Positions 16,323 to 26,052 of a stretch of DNA of 64,000 bases are shown here, one piece after another; positions within the stretch are counted from its first letter, which is position 1; every line of letters begins with the position of its first letter. The notes below the pieces were generated by a model. The model was given only the letters and a program-made list of their open reading frames with translations. It was not told the DNA's origin and searched no databases. The DNA comes from GCA-2786165 sp964625775 (lineage in GTDB: Bacteria > Pseudomonadota > Gammaproteobacteria > Legionellales > Legionellaceae). A program made the position numbers and the translations under genes. The stretch lies in NCBI GenBank assembly GCA_964625775.1, contig CAZVEH010000004.1, forward strand, positions 3,746-67,745, in the 5' to 3' direction.

Positions 16323-17495
16323 ATGAAGCAATCCTGGCTTGGCAACACGTTTCGCATTGCCGCAATTTTTGCGTTTCGCATGTTAGGATTATTCATGCTC
16401 ATTCCCGTATTTACGGTGTATGCCAATCATTTGCATGGCGCGACACCCGTGTTATTGGGCATTGCCTTAGGCGCATATGGGTTGACCCAAGGCCTATTAC
16501 AATTACCCTTTGGCATCTTATCCGATCGATATGGCCGCAAACCCTTAATCGCAATCGGCTTGGTCCTATTTGCTATAGGCAGCCTGCTTGGAGCATGGGC
16601 TCATACCATTTCTGCGATGATTCTGGCCCGAACGCTCCAAGGTGCCGGTGCAATTGGATCGGTCTTAATTGCTTTATTGGCCGATATCACTGCTGAAACT
16701 TATCGCACCCGAGCCATGGCAATCATAGGCGCGACCATTGGCATATCGTTTAGTTTGGCCCTGGTCTTAAGTCCAACCATCACGGCATTCTCCGGTCTTT
16801 CAGGTATTTTTTACTTCACCGCCGGCCTTGCAGTGATCGGTCTTTTGGTCTTATATCGTATGCCAACACCTAGCCGCACTGCGCCAGGTGGCAATGATAC
16901 AATCAATATTCCTCAATTGAAACAAGTCTTCTTAAATCGTGATTTACTGCGCTTAGATGCCGGTATTTTTTTTCAACATCTCATTTTGATTTCAACCTTT
17001 TACGCACTGCCCATTCTTCTAGAAGAGCATATTCATGCACAGCAACTCACGCAATCTTGGCAATTTTATTTGCCTGTGATGCTCATCTCATTCTTGCTCA
17101 TGGTTCCCATCATGCTGTGGGTAGAAAAAACCCATAAAACCAAAGCATTATTCATAGGGTCTGTAGGAACCATTTTGTTAGCCCAGTTCGGTTTGGCATG
17201 GTTCTCTGCTTCTTTTCCCATCCTATGTGGATTGGTGTTCGTGTACTTTGTTGCCTTCAACCTGCTAGAAGCCAATCTGCCCTCGCTGATCTCGAAACAA
17301 GTCAATCCCCACGCCAAGGGTTGCGCCATGGGTGTGTATTCCAGCAGTCAATTTTTAGGAATTTTCATAGGAGGATCTTTAGCAGGTGTGGTGTATCAAT
17401 ATACCGGTGCTTACGGTATTTTTATCTTGAATACGTGCATCACGATGTTATGGTTTGCTACAACGCTCTCTTTAAATATTAACGCTCGCCACTGA
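16323..17495 (+). CDS. YajR-like major facilitator superfamily transporter
   Basis: A 390-aa MFS protein with about 12 hydrophobic helices. The N-terminal half closely follows YajR: FAFRMLGLFMLIPVFTVYA, GIALGAYGLTQGLLQLPFG, then motif A LSDRYGRKPLIAIGL, and ILARTLQGAGAIGSVLIALLAD. YajR of E. coli is about 454 aa with a C-terminal cytosolic YAM domain; this protein stops after TM12 and lacks it. The substrate is unknown; a drug-proton antiporter role is the usual family guess. It diverges from fabL. Confidence 0.88.
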   Translation: MKQSWLGNTFRIAAIFAFRMLGLFMLIPVFTVYANHLHGATPVLLGIALGAYGLTQGLLQLPFGILSDRYGRKPLIAIGLVLFAIGSLLGAWAHTISAMILARTLQGAGAIGSVLIALLADITAETYRTRAMAIIGATIGISFSLALVLSPTITAFSGLSGIFYFTAGLAVIGLLVLYRMPTPSRTAPGGNDTINIPQLKQVFLNRDLLRLDAGIFFQHLILISTFYALPILLEEHIHAQQLTQSWQFYLPVMLISFLLMVPIMLWVEKTHKTKALFIGSVGTILLAQFGLAWFSASFPILCGLVFVYFVAFNLLEANLPSLISKQVNPHAKGCAMGVYSSSQFLGIFIGGSLAGVVYQYTGAYGIFILNTCITMLWFATTLSLNINARH

Positions 17496-17523
17496 GCTTA
17501 CACTCACTGCGACCCAAGGTGAG

Positions 17524-19455
17524 TTAATCCAGCTTCACCTTGAGTTTAGTTAAGATTTGCTTGAGATCCATTTTAGCCACTGCAACCACTTTATCGGCGC
17601 CACCATAGTATAGATATATTTCTTCATTCAGCAGTACCGCACCGCACGGAAAAACCACATTTGGAACAACACCTATCTTTTCATAATCCATTTCTGGCTC
17701 TAACAAAAGCACATCTTTGTTCAGCACGCGCATGGGGTTATCCAAGTCAAGCAGAGCAACACCCATTTTGTACAGTACACTACCCTCGTAGGAGATCACC
17801 CAATGATAGAACAATAACCAACCATATTTCGTCGAAATAGGGGGTGCTGATATCCCTACTTTGAGCATTTTTCCATATTTCGGTTCAATCAAAAGCAGTT
17901 TATTGAGCAACCACCTATCGATGGTAAAAGAGAGATCATCTATCGCATCCACATAAATTTCATTTTTAATACGGTGATAAACAATATATTTGCCATTCAC
18001 CAAAGCAGGAAGTAAACAGGCATTTTTATCTGCAATATTGGGAGAAGAAATCACTTTTGCCCGTGTCCAATTCCACCATCTATTCATGAAATCACTCACC
18101 AGAATTGACGTAAATGCTACTCGAGGGGTTATGCCATCATACGCGGTATAAAACACATAGAACCGATCACCCAATTTGGTGATTCTAGGATCTTCACATC
18201 CGGAATTACCCTTTTTTAATTTTTGCTCAAAAATTTCTTTGGGTCGGTAAATAGGCTCGACCAATCGCTCATCGATATGTACGCCATCTTGACTCGTCGC
18301 ATATCCCCACACAGACGTATCATCATTCGACAGTGCACGATAAAGAATGTGAAATTTTCCACCCTCATACATCACAGCAGGATTAAACGTCGCTTTGGCT
18401 TCCCAAGAAAATTCAGGGCGTGGGGCAAGCACAGGATTTTGGTTATAACGTTTAAAGCCATTTTCGATTTGGCTGGGGATAAATAAGGTCTGTTGTTGTT
18501 CCAATAATTCTTTTAATAAAACATCCAACTTGCCAAGAGCTAAGCAACCATAAGTATCCGCACCACCATAATAAAGGTAAATATCATCTTTCTCCAAAAC
18601 CGCACCTGATGGAAAAATCACGTCCGGTACATTTCCCGCTAGCTCATAGGGGGCAGTGGGTACAAGAATTGATTTTTGAGTTCTACCCAAAACTTTGAGG
18701 GGATTGTTTAAATCCAATAAAACCACTTCGATACCAAAATGTTTATTGGGCAAAAAATAATTCTCAATATACGAATAAATCATCAACCAACCATGTTCAG
18801 TCTTAATCGGCGCAGCACCTACTTCCAAATGATCATCTGCGCTTCTTAATAACGGAATGATGTGATGATCTAACGATGCATACCACTCATTCCAATACTG
18901 GACGGACCAAATTTGTTCTACATCATCAAAAAAAGCTATGGCTATTTTTGCAGGCGGAATATCGGTGTGAACAGTTAAAATCGCTGCTATTTTGCCTTGA
19001 ATTCTTTCTGGGAATAAGACCATTGCTTTGGAGTTAAATGTGGTCACTGGATGTTTGGCTTTGATGGTCTTGAAATCATCCGTTACCGCCACCCCAATTC
19101 TGATGCCATTCGCATCAAACGGATAAGAAGACAAAGCGGTATAAAAAACATAATAACTGCCATCAAGTTTTGTCACGCGGGGGTCTTCGCATCCAAAAAT
19201 TTCCCAAGCATGTTCAGATTTGAACAATTGATTTTTTTTGGCAAAATGAATGCCATCCTCACTCGTTGCATACCCCACAGAAGATACTGAGACATGAACG
19301 CCCTCCACATCGACGGGCAGCGACATCGCTCGATACAGAAGATGGGTGGTATTGCCTTCTTTTATCACACAAGGGTTAAATGCCCCGTAGGCTTCCCAGC
19401 GTGTTGCTTTGTCCCCTGATAAAATAGGATTTTCTTTAATCCGTTGAAAATCCAT
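17524..19455 (-). CDS. Tandem GH130 protein (beta-mannoside phosphorylase family)
   Basis: A 643-aa protein built of two GH130 five-bladed propellers (about 1-320 and 335-643). Each has the family series: WEAYGAFNP with LLYRAMS, then WGYATSxDG-type, GCEDPR and YYGGAD. The general-acid Asp is D91 in module 1 and D422 in module 2. Module 2 keeps YHR (493-495) and FYHW (H551), resembling the phosphate-site residues of phosphorylases. In module 1 these are replaced (TVHTD, IYSY with S228), so that half may be non-catalytic or transferase-like. GH130 phosphorylases split beta-mannosides with phosphate to mannose-1-phosphate. No signal peptide, so cytoplasmic. Cotranscribed with the next GH130 gene, 3 bp apart. 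Confidence 0.9.
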   Translation of the reverse strand: MDFQRIKENPILSGDKATRWEAYGAFNPCVIKEGNTTHLLYRAMSLPVDVEGVHVSVSSVGYATSEDGIHFAKKNQLFKSEHAWEIFGCEDPRVTKLDGSYYVFYTALSSYPFDANGIRIGVAVTDDFKTIKAKHPVTTFNSKAMVLFPERIQGKIAAILTVHTDIPPAKIAIAFFDDVEQIWSVQYWNEWYASLDHHIIPLLRSADDHLEVGAAPIKTEHGWLMIYSYIENYFLPNKHFGIEVVLLDLNNPLKVLGRTQKSILVPTAPYELAGNVPDVIFPSGAVLEKDDIYLYYGGADTYGCLALGKLDVLLKELLEQQQTLFIPSQIENGFKRYNQNPVLAPRPEFSWEAKATFNPAVMYEGGKFHILYRALSNDDTSVWGYATSQDGVHIDERLVEPIYRPKEIFEQKLKKGNSGCEDPRITKLGDRFYVFYTAYDGITPRVAFTSILVSDFMNRWWNWTRAKVISSPNIADKNACLLPALVNGKYIVYHRIKNEIYVDAIDDLSFTIDRWLLNKLLLIEPKYGKMLKVGISAPPISTKYGWLLFYHWVISYEGSVLYKMGVALLDLDNPMRVLNKDVLLLEPEMDYEKIGVVPNVVFPCGAVLLNEEIYLYYGGADKVVAVAKMDLKQILTKLKVKLD

Positions 19456-19458
19456 TGG

Positions 19459-20823
19459 TTATTTCCTTTTGAGGGTGATGAGTTGAATAGCTCGATTTTG
19501 TTGAATGCTGACCACCAAGGCATTGAGATTGATCGAAGCAGCACATAACACTGTATCAGCTGCGCCGTAATACACAATTAAGGTTTTATCCAGAATCACA
19601 GCGCCACCAGCATAGATCACGCCGCTTTTGCACCCTTCATTTTCATAAACTGCTCTTGGTTCTAAAATAGGACAAGGGGATCGCCCCAACACTTTGGTCG
19701 GATCCTTCAAATCAAGCAACATCGCCCCAAGTTTATATTTGTTCGGGTCATTTCTATCCATTGCGTGATACAAAATCACCCAACCCGCTTTTGTCTTCAG
19801 AGGCGGCGGACCTACCCCTCTCATCCAATTGTCCCATTGAAGATGTTCTTGTGCAGGACAATAATGACTTTTAATCATAAGGTTATGATCCAACGCATCT
19901 ACATACTCAATTGAAATACTAGGCGTTAAACTATGTAAAATAGCATAACTGCCATTTATTTTTTCAGGGAAAATCACCCAGTTTTTATGCATTTCAAGTG
20001 GCGGAGAAATTTGTACAGGTTTTTTCCAATTCCATTGCTGTTTGATAAAGTCCTCTACACCAATCGACGTTAAAGCCATAAAAGGTGGATGGTAAGCGTC
20101 AAAAGCGGTATAGGTCATATAGATGGTATCCTCTATATGGGTTAAACGAGGGTCTTCGCAACCAGACCAACTATTTCCCGAACAGTATAAAAAGGAGGTT
20201 TGAGTTTTATCAACACCATCCATCCTGGATTCTTGAGAACGATAAATGGGCTGAGAGGAGCGCTCACTAACCTGAACGCCGTCCTCACTCGCCGCATACC
20301 CCAAAACAGATTCGCCAGTTGAAGTCACTGCGCGGTAAATAAAATGGACTTTATCCTGCAAATAAATGGCACCGGAATTAAATACGGCAGCCGATTCCCA
20401 ATCATGCCGAGCATCAGGCGTTAAAATAGGGTTTTTAGCCGCGCGCTTGAGCACCTGGGGGCGTTTCATCTCTTGTAATTTATCTAATGAATTCAGCTTA
20501 AACATAACTTGATTTTTTTTAGAAGCGCTATGATAGTTGAACATCAACATGTTGTCTTTTTGTTTGATCCTCAAAGGTCGGATACTTGCACGAGTCTGCC
20601 ATAAAGGCCTGACTGACTTCCACAGGACAAGCCTGGCATCACTCTTATCTACAAGCACCGCATTCAAAGTAAAAGGAGCTTTGTAATAGAAAAATTGTAA
20701 TATTTCATCCTCTAACACAAGGACATTCAACAAATAGGCACGCTTTTCTAAAGATTGCGCTTGCGTGCGTATTATTTTTTTGACCAGTATTTTTTGTGGT
20801 CCCGTCAAAGTATGTTTATTCAC
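19459..20823 (-). CDS. GH130-family protein with N-terminal extension
   Basis: A 454-aa protein. Residues about 130-454 form a GH130 propeller: NPILTPDARHDWESAAVFN, FIYRAVTSTGESVLGYAASEDG (163-182), SGCEDPRLTH with general acid D224, VIFPEKINGSYAILH, KTKAGWVILYHAMD and YYGAADTV. The YH histidine is present. The first 125 residues form a separate beta-rich domain not found in the partner gene, perhaps an oligomerisation or glycan-binding part. The pairing with a two-module GH130 gene suggests division of labour, for example transferase versus phosphorylase. It is cytoplasmic by lack of a signal peptide. Confidence 0.88.
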   Translation of the reverse strand: MNKHTLTGPQKILVKKIIRTQAQSLEKRAYLLNVLVLEDEILQFFYYKAPFTLNAVLVDKSDARLVLWKSVRPLWQTRASIRPLRIKQKDNMLMFNYHSASKKNQVMFKLNSLDKLQEMKRPQVLKRAAKNPILTPDARHDWESAAVFNSGAIYLQDKVHFIYRAVTSTGESVLGYAASEDGVQVSERSSQPIYRSQESRMDGVDKTQTSFLYCSGNSWSGCEDPRLTHIEDTIYMTYTAFDAYHPPFMALTSIGVEDFIKQQWNWKKPVQISPPLEMHKNWVIFPEKINGSYAILHSLTPSISIEYVDALDHNLMIKSHYCPAQEHLQWDNWMRGVGPPPLKTKAGWVILYHAMDRNDPNKYKLGAMLLDLKDPTKVLGRSPCPILEPRAVYENEGCKSGVIYAGGAVILDKTLIVYYGAADTVLCAASINLNALVVSIQQNRAIQLITLKRK

Positions 20824-20912
20824 AGAGTCTCAAATTATGCTATCTTTAATTTCTTTACATTACATAGACCATTACAGGATATCTAGGCAGGAAAACCTTA
20901 GCCGAAGACATC

Positions 20913-20962
20913 AGGACTTATGCAAAACTTAACAATGAGACCGAGGTTTTGTGTAAGTCCTG
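20913..20962. repeat. Short copy of the CAGGACTTA inverted-repeat element
   Basis: CAGGACTTATGCAAAAC and GGTTTTGTGTAAGTCCTG face each other across a 15-base spacer. The ends match those of the 124-bp element at 21223-21346, so this is an internally deleted family member. No target duplication was seen. Confidence 0.7.
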
Positions 20963-20994
20963 AGGATATTTTGGACGATTTTTCTGGAGAACAC

Positions 20995-21150
20995 ATGTCT
21001 ATAACCATCATACTGATCACGTCGTTATTCGTAGCACTTGGGGTTATCCCAACATTGAAACTCAATAAACGCTGGAATTTCTATCCAAAACTCCTGCTTT
21101 TCGTCTTTGTTTTTGGCTTGGCAATCCTATTACCGCTGAGCATAACTTAA
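20995..21150 (+). CDS. Small two-helix membrane protein
   Basis: A 51-aa hydrophobic protein starting at the ATG at 20995 with GGAG five bases before it. Helix 1 is about ITIILITSLFVALGVIPTL and helix 2 about LLLFVFVFGLAILLPLSI, separated by a basic loop (KLNKRWNFYPK). The same frame is open upstream to 20920, but that part lies inside a repeat and is not likely to be coding. Function unknown. Confidence 0.55.
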   Translation: MSITIILITSLFVALGVIPTLKLNKRWNFYPKLLLFVFVFGLAILLPLSIT

Positions 21151-21222
21151 CTTTTCGCGTATTAGACCACGTGCCTAAACCAAGATAAGATCATGTGTTC
21201 TCGAGAATGCATTCTTCATAAA

Positions 21223-21346
21223 CAGGACTTACACAAAACCTCGAGGTCGAGGCAAGTTTTATTTTTAATGAGGGAGTTTAGGTATACTAAATGACCGAAT
21301 TAAACATAAAACTTAACGAAGAGATCGAGGTTTTGCGTAAGTCCTG
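21223..21346. mobile_element. 124-bp MITE with 22-bp inverted repeats
   Basis: The ends at 21223-21244 (CAGGACTTACACAAAACC plus TCGA) and 21325-21346 are inverted repeats with one mismatch. ATAAA is duplicated immediately outside both ends (21218-21222 and 21347-21351), as expected for a 5-bp target site. The 80-bp core has no gene. Related fragments appear at 20913-20962 and, more weakly, near 38755-38785 and 12560-12597. The rest of the 21151-21489 gap is featureless. Confidence 0.75.
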
Positions 21347-21489
21347 ATAAATTACAAAGCAGACTTTCTGCTATCGCCAAGGGCCACTTGCAATCACATC
21401 AGAGCTTTAAACTTTTCTTTTATTTCTCAACAAGCTGATGTGGCTCGCCCGTTACAGCCTTAAGATTGTATAAGCATTGAGAAAATCCT

Positions 21490-22185
21490 TTATATTGTTG
21501 TGCCTATTAAAGTACCTATTAGCGCAGTCACAAACATCGCTATTGTGCCCCATAAGGTAACGCGAGCAGCACCAATAATGAGTTTAGATCCGCCAACTTG
21601 GGCGGCGAACGCCCCCAGCAAAGATAAAAATAACACTGACATAATAAAAACAGCAGGAATGACATAATGTGCTGGTGAAAGAATCGCAATAATCATGGGT
21701 AACATTGCGCCGATAGAAAAACTGCAAGCTGAAAATATCGCAGCTTGAAATGGGCGAGCCCTTAATGCATTGGTAATGCCTAGTTCATCACGCATATGGG
21801 CGCCTAGTGCATCATGTGTCATGAGTTGATTAGCAACTTGTGTTGCTAATGCTCGATCAAGCCCACGTTTCATATAAATTGTCGTAAGTTCTTCAATTTC
21901 AGCTGGCAGATCCTTGCTTAATTCACTTTCTTCACGCTTTTTGTCAGCATTTTCTATGTCTGATTGTGAGCTGACTGAAATATATTCACCCGCCGCCATC
22001 GACATAGCGCCTGCTGTTATTGCCGCAACTCCAGCAATTAATATTCCACTATGTGTAGTATGTGCTGCCGCAACACCTATGAGCAAACTTGCTGTTGAAA
22101 TGATGCCATCGTTCGCTCCAAGAACAGCTGCGCGCAACCAACCGATACGCTCTATACGGTGAAATTCGCCATGGTTAAATAACAT
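21490..22185 (-). CDS. VIT1/CCC1-family iron/manganese transporter
   Basis: A 231-aa membrane protein of the VIT1/CCC1 family, which exports Fe2+ or Mn2+ from the cytoplasm. The N-terminal signature is WLRAAVLGANDGIISTASLLIGVA, with the metal-site GANDG, followed by AGAMSMAAGEYISVSSQ in helix 2. A cytosolic segment (KKREESELSKDLPAEIEEL) bears the acidic metal-binding helices, and three more helices complete the usual five. It is monocistronic in this window. Confidence 0.9.
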   Translation of the reverse strand: MLFNHGEFHRIERIGWLRAAVLGANDGIISTASLLIGVAAAHTTHSGILIAGVAAITAGAMSMAAGEYISVSSQSDIENADKKREESELSKDLPAEIEELTTIYMKRGLDRALATQVANQLMTHDALGAHMRDELGITNALRARPFQAAIFSACSFSIGAMLPMIIAILSPAHYVIPAVFIMSVLFLSLLGAFAAQVGGSKLIIGAARVTLWGTIAMFVTALIGTLIGTTI

Positions 22186-22282
22186 ATAATTCCCTTGTTG
22201 ATTTTATTTAAAATTAATGATCTCCCGCGCTATAAATTTGATAATGTTCTGGTAGGACCTGGGGTTAGCAGTGTCCTGTTTT

Positions 22283-23371
22283 CTATATAGGCGGATCTAC
22301 TGTGTTGTTTTTTAGGTACTCGACGATGTCTTTGATATCTTCCGCTTGATCCCAGCGCGCCACCAAAATAGCATCGTCGGTGGCAACCACCAAGCAATCC
22401 TCCAATCCAGCGGCCACCAAAAGAGCGTGGTTAGAATATAAATAACAATTTTTGGTCGCAAAGGTTACTATATTTTCGTTGATCACATTGCCTTGCGGGT
22501 CTTTTTGTCCAATGTCATATAATGCCTTCCAATTGCCCAAATCATGCCAATCTCCTTGAAAAGGAAACACCACTGCTTGCTGTGTCTTTTCAAGCACAGC
22601 TTTATCAATAGACATTTTTGGGTAGTCCACTTTCTCCTCATCTTGCATACGCACAAAATCTCGCTCGGTGATCAAATGACCCATTTTTTTTTCTGACGCT
22701 TCAAAAATATGAGGTGCATGTGTTTCAAGTTCTTGTAAAAAAGCCGATGCTTGACATAAAAACAGGCCGCTATTCCAATAGTACTCCCCGGAGTTCAAAA
22801 AAAACTGAGCATCTTTCATGAGTGGTTTTTCAATGAAAGCATCTACCCTGTATCCTCTCTGCCCCGCATCTAATGGTTTGCCTTTTTTAATATAACCATA
22901 GTTTTTTTCTGCCGAGAGCGGACAAACCCCAAAGACCACCAACTTTCCCTGCAGGGCAAGCTCAATGGCTTGCTCCAGCATGGTTGTTAAGTTTGATGGA
23001 TCAGGCATGTAAAAATCCGAAGGCATCACCAGCAACAAGGGATTGTCAGATTTGGTCAGCATATAACGTGCAGCAACAGCAACCGCTAAAGCAGTATCCG
23101 TAGACTGAGACTCGAGCAGAATAGTTGCATTCGATACAATGTCTCTTGTTTGTTGCGCTGTGATAAAGCGATGCGCTTCGTTGACCACCACCAGAGGTGA
23201 CGCCAAATTGGGTGTTTCTGTAATCAGTTTCAGAACAGTTTGCAATAGGCTTTGTGCTCCCCATACATTCAACAGCTGCTTAGGATGGCATTGGCGTGCA
23301 AGCGGCCACAGCCGCACCCCCGTTCCGCCCGACAAAACCACTGGCGTGATAAGATTAGACCTTATGACCAT
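22283..23371 (-). CDS. manC: Mannose-1-phosphate guanylyltransferase (GMP only)
   Basis: A 362-aa enzyme making GDP-mannose from mannose-1-phosphate and GTP. The nucleotide-binding signature VVLSGGTGVRLWPLAR lies near the start, HPKQLL follows, and FIEKP sits mid-protein. The C-terminal cupin of bifunctional ManC/AlgA (phosphomannose isomerase) is absent, so mannose-1-phosphate must come from another source, such as phosphomannomutase or the GH130 phosphorylases encoded 2 kb away. The start was chosen at 23371 because AGGGGG lies about 7 bases before that ATG; an in-frame ATG at 23392 is also possible. Divergent from the polysaccharide genes at 23467. Confidence 0.9.
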   Translation of the reverse strand: MVIRSNLITPVVLSGGTGVRLWPLARQCHPKQLLNVWGAQSLLQTVLKLITETPNLASPLVVVNEAHRFITAQQTRDIVSNATILLESQSTDTALAVAVAARYMLTKSDNPLLLVMPSDFYMPDPSNLTTMLEQAIELALQGKLVVFGVCPLSAEKNYGYIKKGKPLDAGQRGYRVDAFIEKPLMKDAQFFLNSGEYYWNSGLFLCQASAFLQELETHAPHIFEASEKKMGHLITERDFVRMQDEEKVDYPKMSIDKAVLEKTQQAVVFPFQGDWHDLGNWKALYDIGQKDPQGNVINENIVTFATKNCYLYSNHALLVAAGLEDCLVVATDDAILVARWDQAEDIKDIVEYLKNNTVDPPI

Positions 23372-23466
23372 TTGCTTACCCCCTGAAAACACCTACTGCA
23401 TTACTAAAATAGTTGTGCTCATATAGGTATAACCTCTTACAGTAAAAAAAGGAATCATGAAAAACC

Positions 23467-24303
23467 ATGGCAAGACCACTCAGATATGTCTTATTGACCG
23501 CCTTGTTTCTTGGTCTTCTACCTTTAAGCGCCTACGCAGCAGCCTGGCTACAGCCAAAAGGCAAGGGCCTTGTCATTGGTAACCTCCAACAATACGTAGC
23601 TTGTAATTACTGGGATCAGCAAAGCCAACTTCAAGACAGCGGTGCTTGTTTTAATCAGTTTTCATTAAGCCCTTATGTGGAATACGGGGTACTCTCTAGA
23701 TTGACTGCTGTGGTTAGCCCGAATTTCAATAGTTTTAATCAAGGAAATCAAAGTGTTCCTTTTGGATTTGAAAATATTTTCTTAGCAGGTCGCTATCTGC
23801 TCTGGGAAAAAGAGTGGTCCGCTTTATCCGTACAATTAGGCTATAACCAACCCATTAGAACATCTACGTTTGGTAACCCCTTGATTCCAACATCGGCCTT
23901 TGTGTTGATCAATCGACAATCTTATCTTGATGCAAGATTATTATATGGAACTGGTGGCATTTTTGCTCCAGCCAAAGAAAACACTTGGTATGCAGATTTT
24001 GAAACTGCTTTCCAACCCAATTTCACGGGTGCTGCTGATGAATTTCATCTGAAGATGATGTTGGGCTTGAAAACACGGGACGGGCGTTTGATTTTTGAGG
24101 TACAAGAGTTCAATGCCTTAAGATTCAACAATCCTAAAAACGATACATTCCCAAATTATAATTTATTCACCATCATGCCGAATGTCATCTACTGGTACAA
24201 AGAAAATGTTGCAGCCATCCAACTGGGTGTATACCAAGATTTTTTTGGAACCAATATTGGTAGGGGCACAACACCCTTTGTGTCGCTGTGGTGGAGATTT
24301 TAA
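23467..24303 (+). CDS. Outer-membrane beta-barrel-like protein
   Basis: A 278-aa exported protein. The signal peptide (about residues 1-24, RYVLLTALFLGLLPLSAYA) is followed by alternating amphipathic strands rich in aromatic residues, and the last residues are SLWWRF, a C-terminal Phe typical of BAM-inserted barrels. No named family is recognised. It is the first gene of the plus-strand polysaccharide operon and its stop overlaps the glycosyltransferase start (TAATG). A role as the outer-membrane exit or anchoring protein for the polysaccharide is inferred from position. Confidence 0.7.
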   Translation: MARPLRYVLLTALFLGLLPLSAYAAAWLQPKGKGLVIGNLQQYVACNYWDQQSQLQDSGACFNQFSLSPYVEYGVLSRLTAVVSPNFNSFNQGNQSVPFGFENIFLAGRYLLWEKEWSALSVQLGYNQPIRTSTFGNPLIPTSAFVLINRQSYLDARLLYGTGGIFAPAKENTWYADFETAFQPNFTGAADEFHLKMMLGLKTRDGRLIFEVQEFNALRFNNPKNDTFPNYNLFTIMPNVIYWYKENVAAIQLGVYQDFFGTNIGRGTTPFVSLWWRF

Positions 24304-26027
24304 TGCCAAAGATCAATCGAATCCGCACGCATTATCATGCCTTGGCTCAGGAATACGGTTTACCCTTTCGCTCTCTTAAGCCACTCAGGATCCAACCTGA
24401 TGTATTGCACGTAGATCAGCGCTCAAACTATGTCAGCTTACAAGCTATCCCAATTGCTCAAACAGAACACACACTCACGGTGGCCACCGCTAACCCTACA
24501 CCCCAAAACATCAAAAAAATAGGTGATTTTTTAGGTGAAACCCGAGATATCCATTACGTTGTGGCGTCCATGCAAGATATTACCACCGTACTGGCTACCC
24601 AGTTTGAAGCTGAATACTCTCATACTATCGCACACAGTAGAGATGATATGGATTTGGAGCACAGCGCAAGCTATACCTTTAGTTGGAGAATAAGAATTGT
24701 ACTGGGTATATTTATTTTCATATTACTATTTTCTGCTCTGGGTAATTTTTTCTACACAGCATTATGGGCCAATGCCTTTTTGGCAGCGGGTACAACCGTG
24801 GTTATGTCCTATAAAATGGGACTCATGTTACATACTTGGCGTTATCTAAAACCAGGGCATGACATACGACTGAAGCCCCAAAACCACCTCCCTATGTATA
24901 CAGTACTGATTCCTCTATTACGGGAAAAAAAAAGCACAATCTCTTTACTTTTAGATGCACTAAATCGCCTGGATTATTCCCCGGATAAATTGGATATCAA
25001 GTTATTGTTAGAAAGGGATGATCACCAAACGTTGGCAGCACTCAAGCACTTTGACTTACCTTGGTATTACCACATTTTGATCGTCCCTCCAGGGACACCC
25101 CGTTCTAAACCGCGCGCATGTAATTACGGTTTGCAATTTGCACTGGGTCAATATTTAACCATTTATGATGGTGAAGATAGACCCGATGCGGATCAATTAA
25201 AAAAGGCATTACAAAAATTCAACTCTGCGAACGATAACGTTGCCTGTCTGCAAGCCGCACTTAATTTTTATAATTATCGTGAAAATATCATCACAAGATT
25301 GTTTACCATTGAATATACTTATTGGTTTGATTATCTTATTCCCGCACTCGACTCTTTAAGAGCACCTGTGCCCTTAGGCGGCACGAGCAATCATTTCAAA
25401 ACGGCTGTGCTGCATAAAGTTGGCGGATGGGATCCCTTTATTGGCACAGAAGATGCAGAAATTGGTGTGCGATTATATCGTCACGGTTATCGCGTCGAGG
25501 CGCTCCGTTCAACCACCTATGAAGAGGCTAATACGCATGTTATCAATTGGTTTTTTCAGCGTACCCGTTGGAACAAAGGCTATATGCAAACGTATCTGGT
25601 GAATATGCGTGATCCAATCCAGATGATCAAACAAATAGGCCCATGGCGATTTATTAATTTTCAATTTTTTGTCGGCGGCAATGTATTTATCCAACTGGCC
25701 AATTTGCCTTTGTGGATTTTTTTAATTTCGACCCTATTTTTCAATAACGAACAAGTGGCCTCCCTGTATCCAACTCCACTGTATTATCTCACTATGTTTA
25801 ATTTTATTGGCAGTAATCTGATTTTATTGGTCACGCAATTTATTGCAACCTATAACCGCCGCCTATATTGCTTGCTGCCCTTTGTGCCGCTCAAAATCTT
25901 CTATTGGATGGCAATGAGTTTGTCTGGTTATTATGCCATCATAGAATTATTAATCAGGCCAGGATATTGGTACAAAACAGAGCATGGCCGCAGTAGTCAA
26001 AGCCATAAAACCGATGTCCCCCTCTAA
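24303..26027 (+). CDS. Membrane GT2 glycosyltransferase with N-terminal MshEN-like domain
   Basis: A 574-aa inner-membrane processive glycosyltransferase. Residues about 25-105 resemble a GspE/MshE N-terminal domain (LPFRSLKPLRIQPDVLH, AIPIAQTEHTLTVATANPTP), a cyclic-di-GMP-binding fold in MshE. Two helices around 130-170 lead to the GT2 domain with DGED (D289, D292), GTEDAEIG (D384) and QRTRW (419-423). This is the D,D,D,QxxRW set of cellulose/mannan synthase-like enzymes. Three to four further helices close the protein. The start is set by TAATG coupling with the barrel gene. NfrB-type proteins also combine these domains. It probably polymerises the product of the GDP- or UDP-sugar enzymes encoded downstream. 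Confidence 0.88.
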   Translation: MPKINRIRTHYHALAQEYGLPFRSLKPLRIQPDVLHVDQRSNYVSLQAIPIAQTEHTLTVATANPTPQNIKKIGDFLGETRDIHYVVASMQDITTVLATQFEAEYSHTIAHSRDDMDLEHSASYTFSWRIRIVLGIFIFILLFSALGNFFYTALWANAFLAAGTTVVMSYKMGLMLHTWRYLKPGHDIRLKPQNHLPMYTVLIPLLREKKSTISLLLDALNRLDYSPDKLDIKLLLERDDHQTLAALKHFDLPWYYHILIVPPGTPRSKPRACNYGLQFALGQYLTIYDGEDRPDADQLKKALQKFNSANDNVACLQAALNFYNYRENIITRLFTIEYTYWFDYLIPALDSLRAPVPLGGTSNHFKTAVLHKVGGWDPFIGTEDAEIGVRLYRHGYRVEALRSTTYEEANTHVINWFFQRTRWNKGYMQTYLVNMRDPIQMIKQIGPWRFINFQFFVGGNVFIQLANLPLWIFLISTLFFNNEQVASLYPTPLYYLTMFNFIGSNLILLVTQFIATYNRRLYCLLPFVPLKIFYWMAMSLSGYYAIIELLIRPGYWYKTEHGRSSQSHKTDVPL

Positions 26028-26052
26028 CCCTAATCCATAAAAGGAATCCCTC

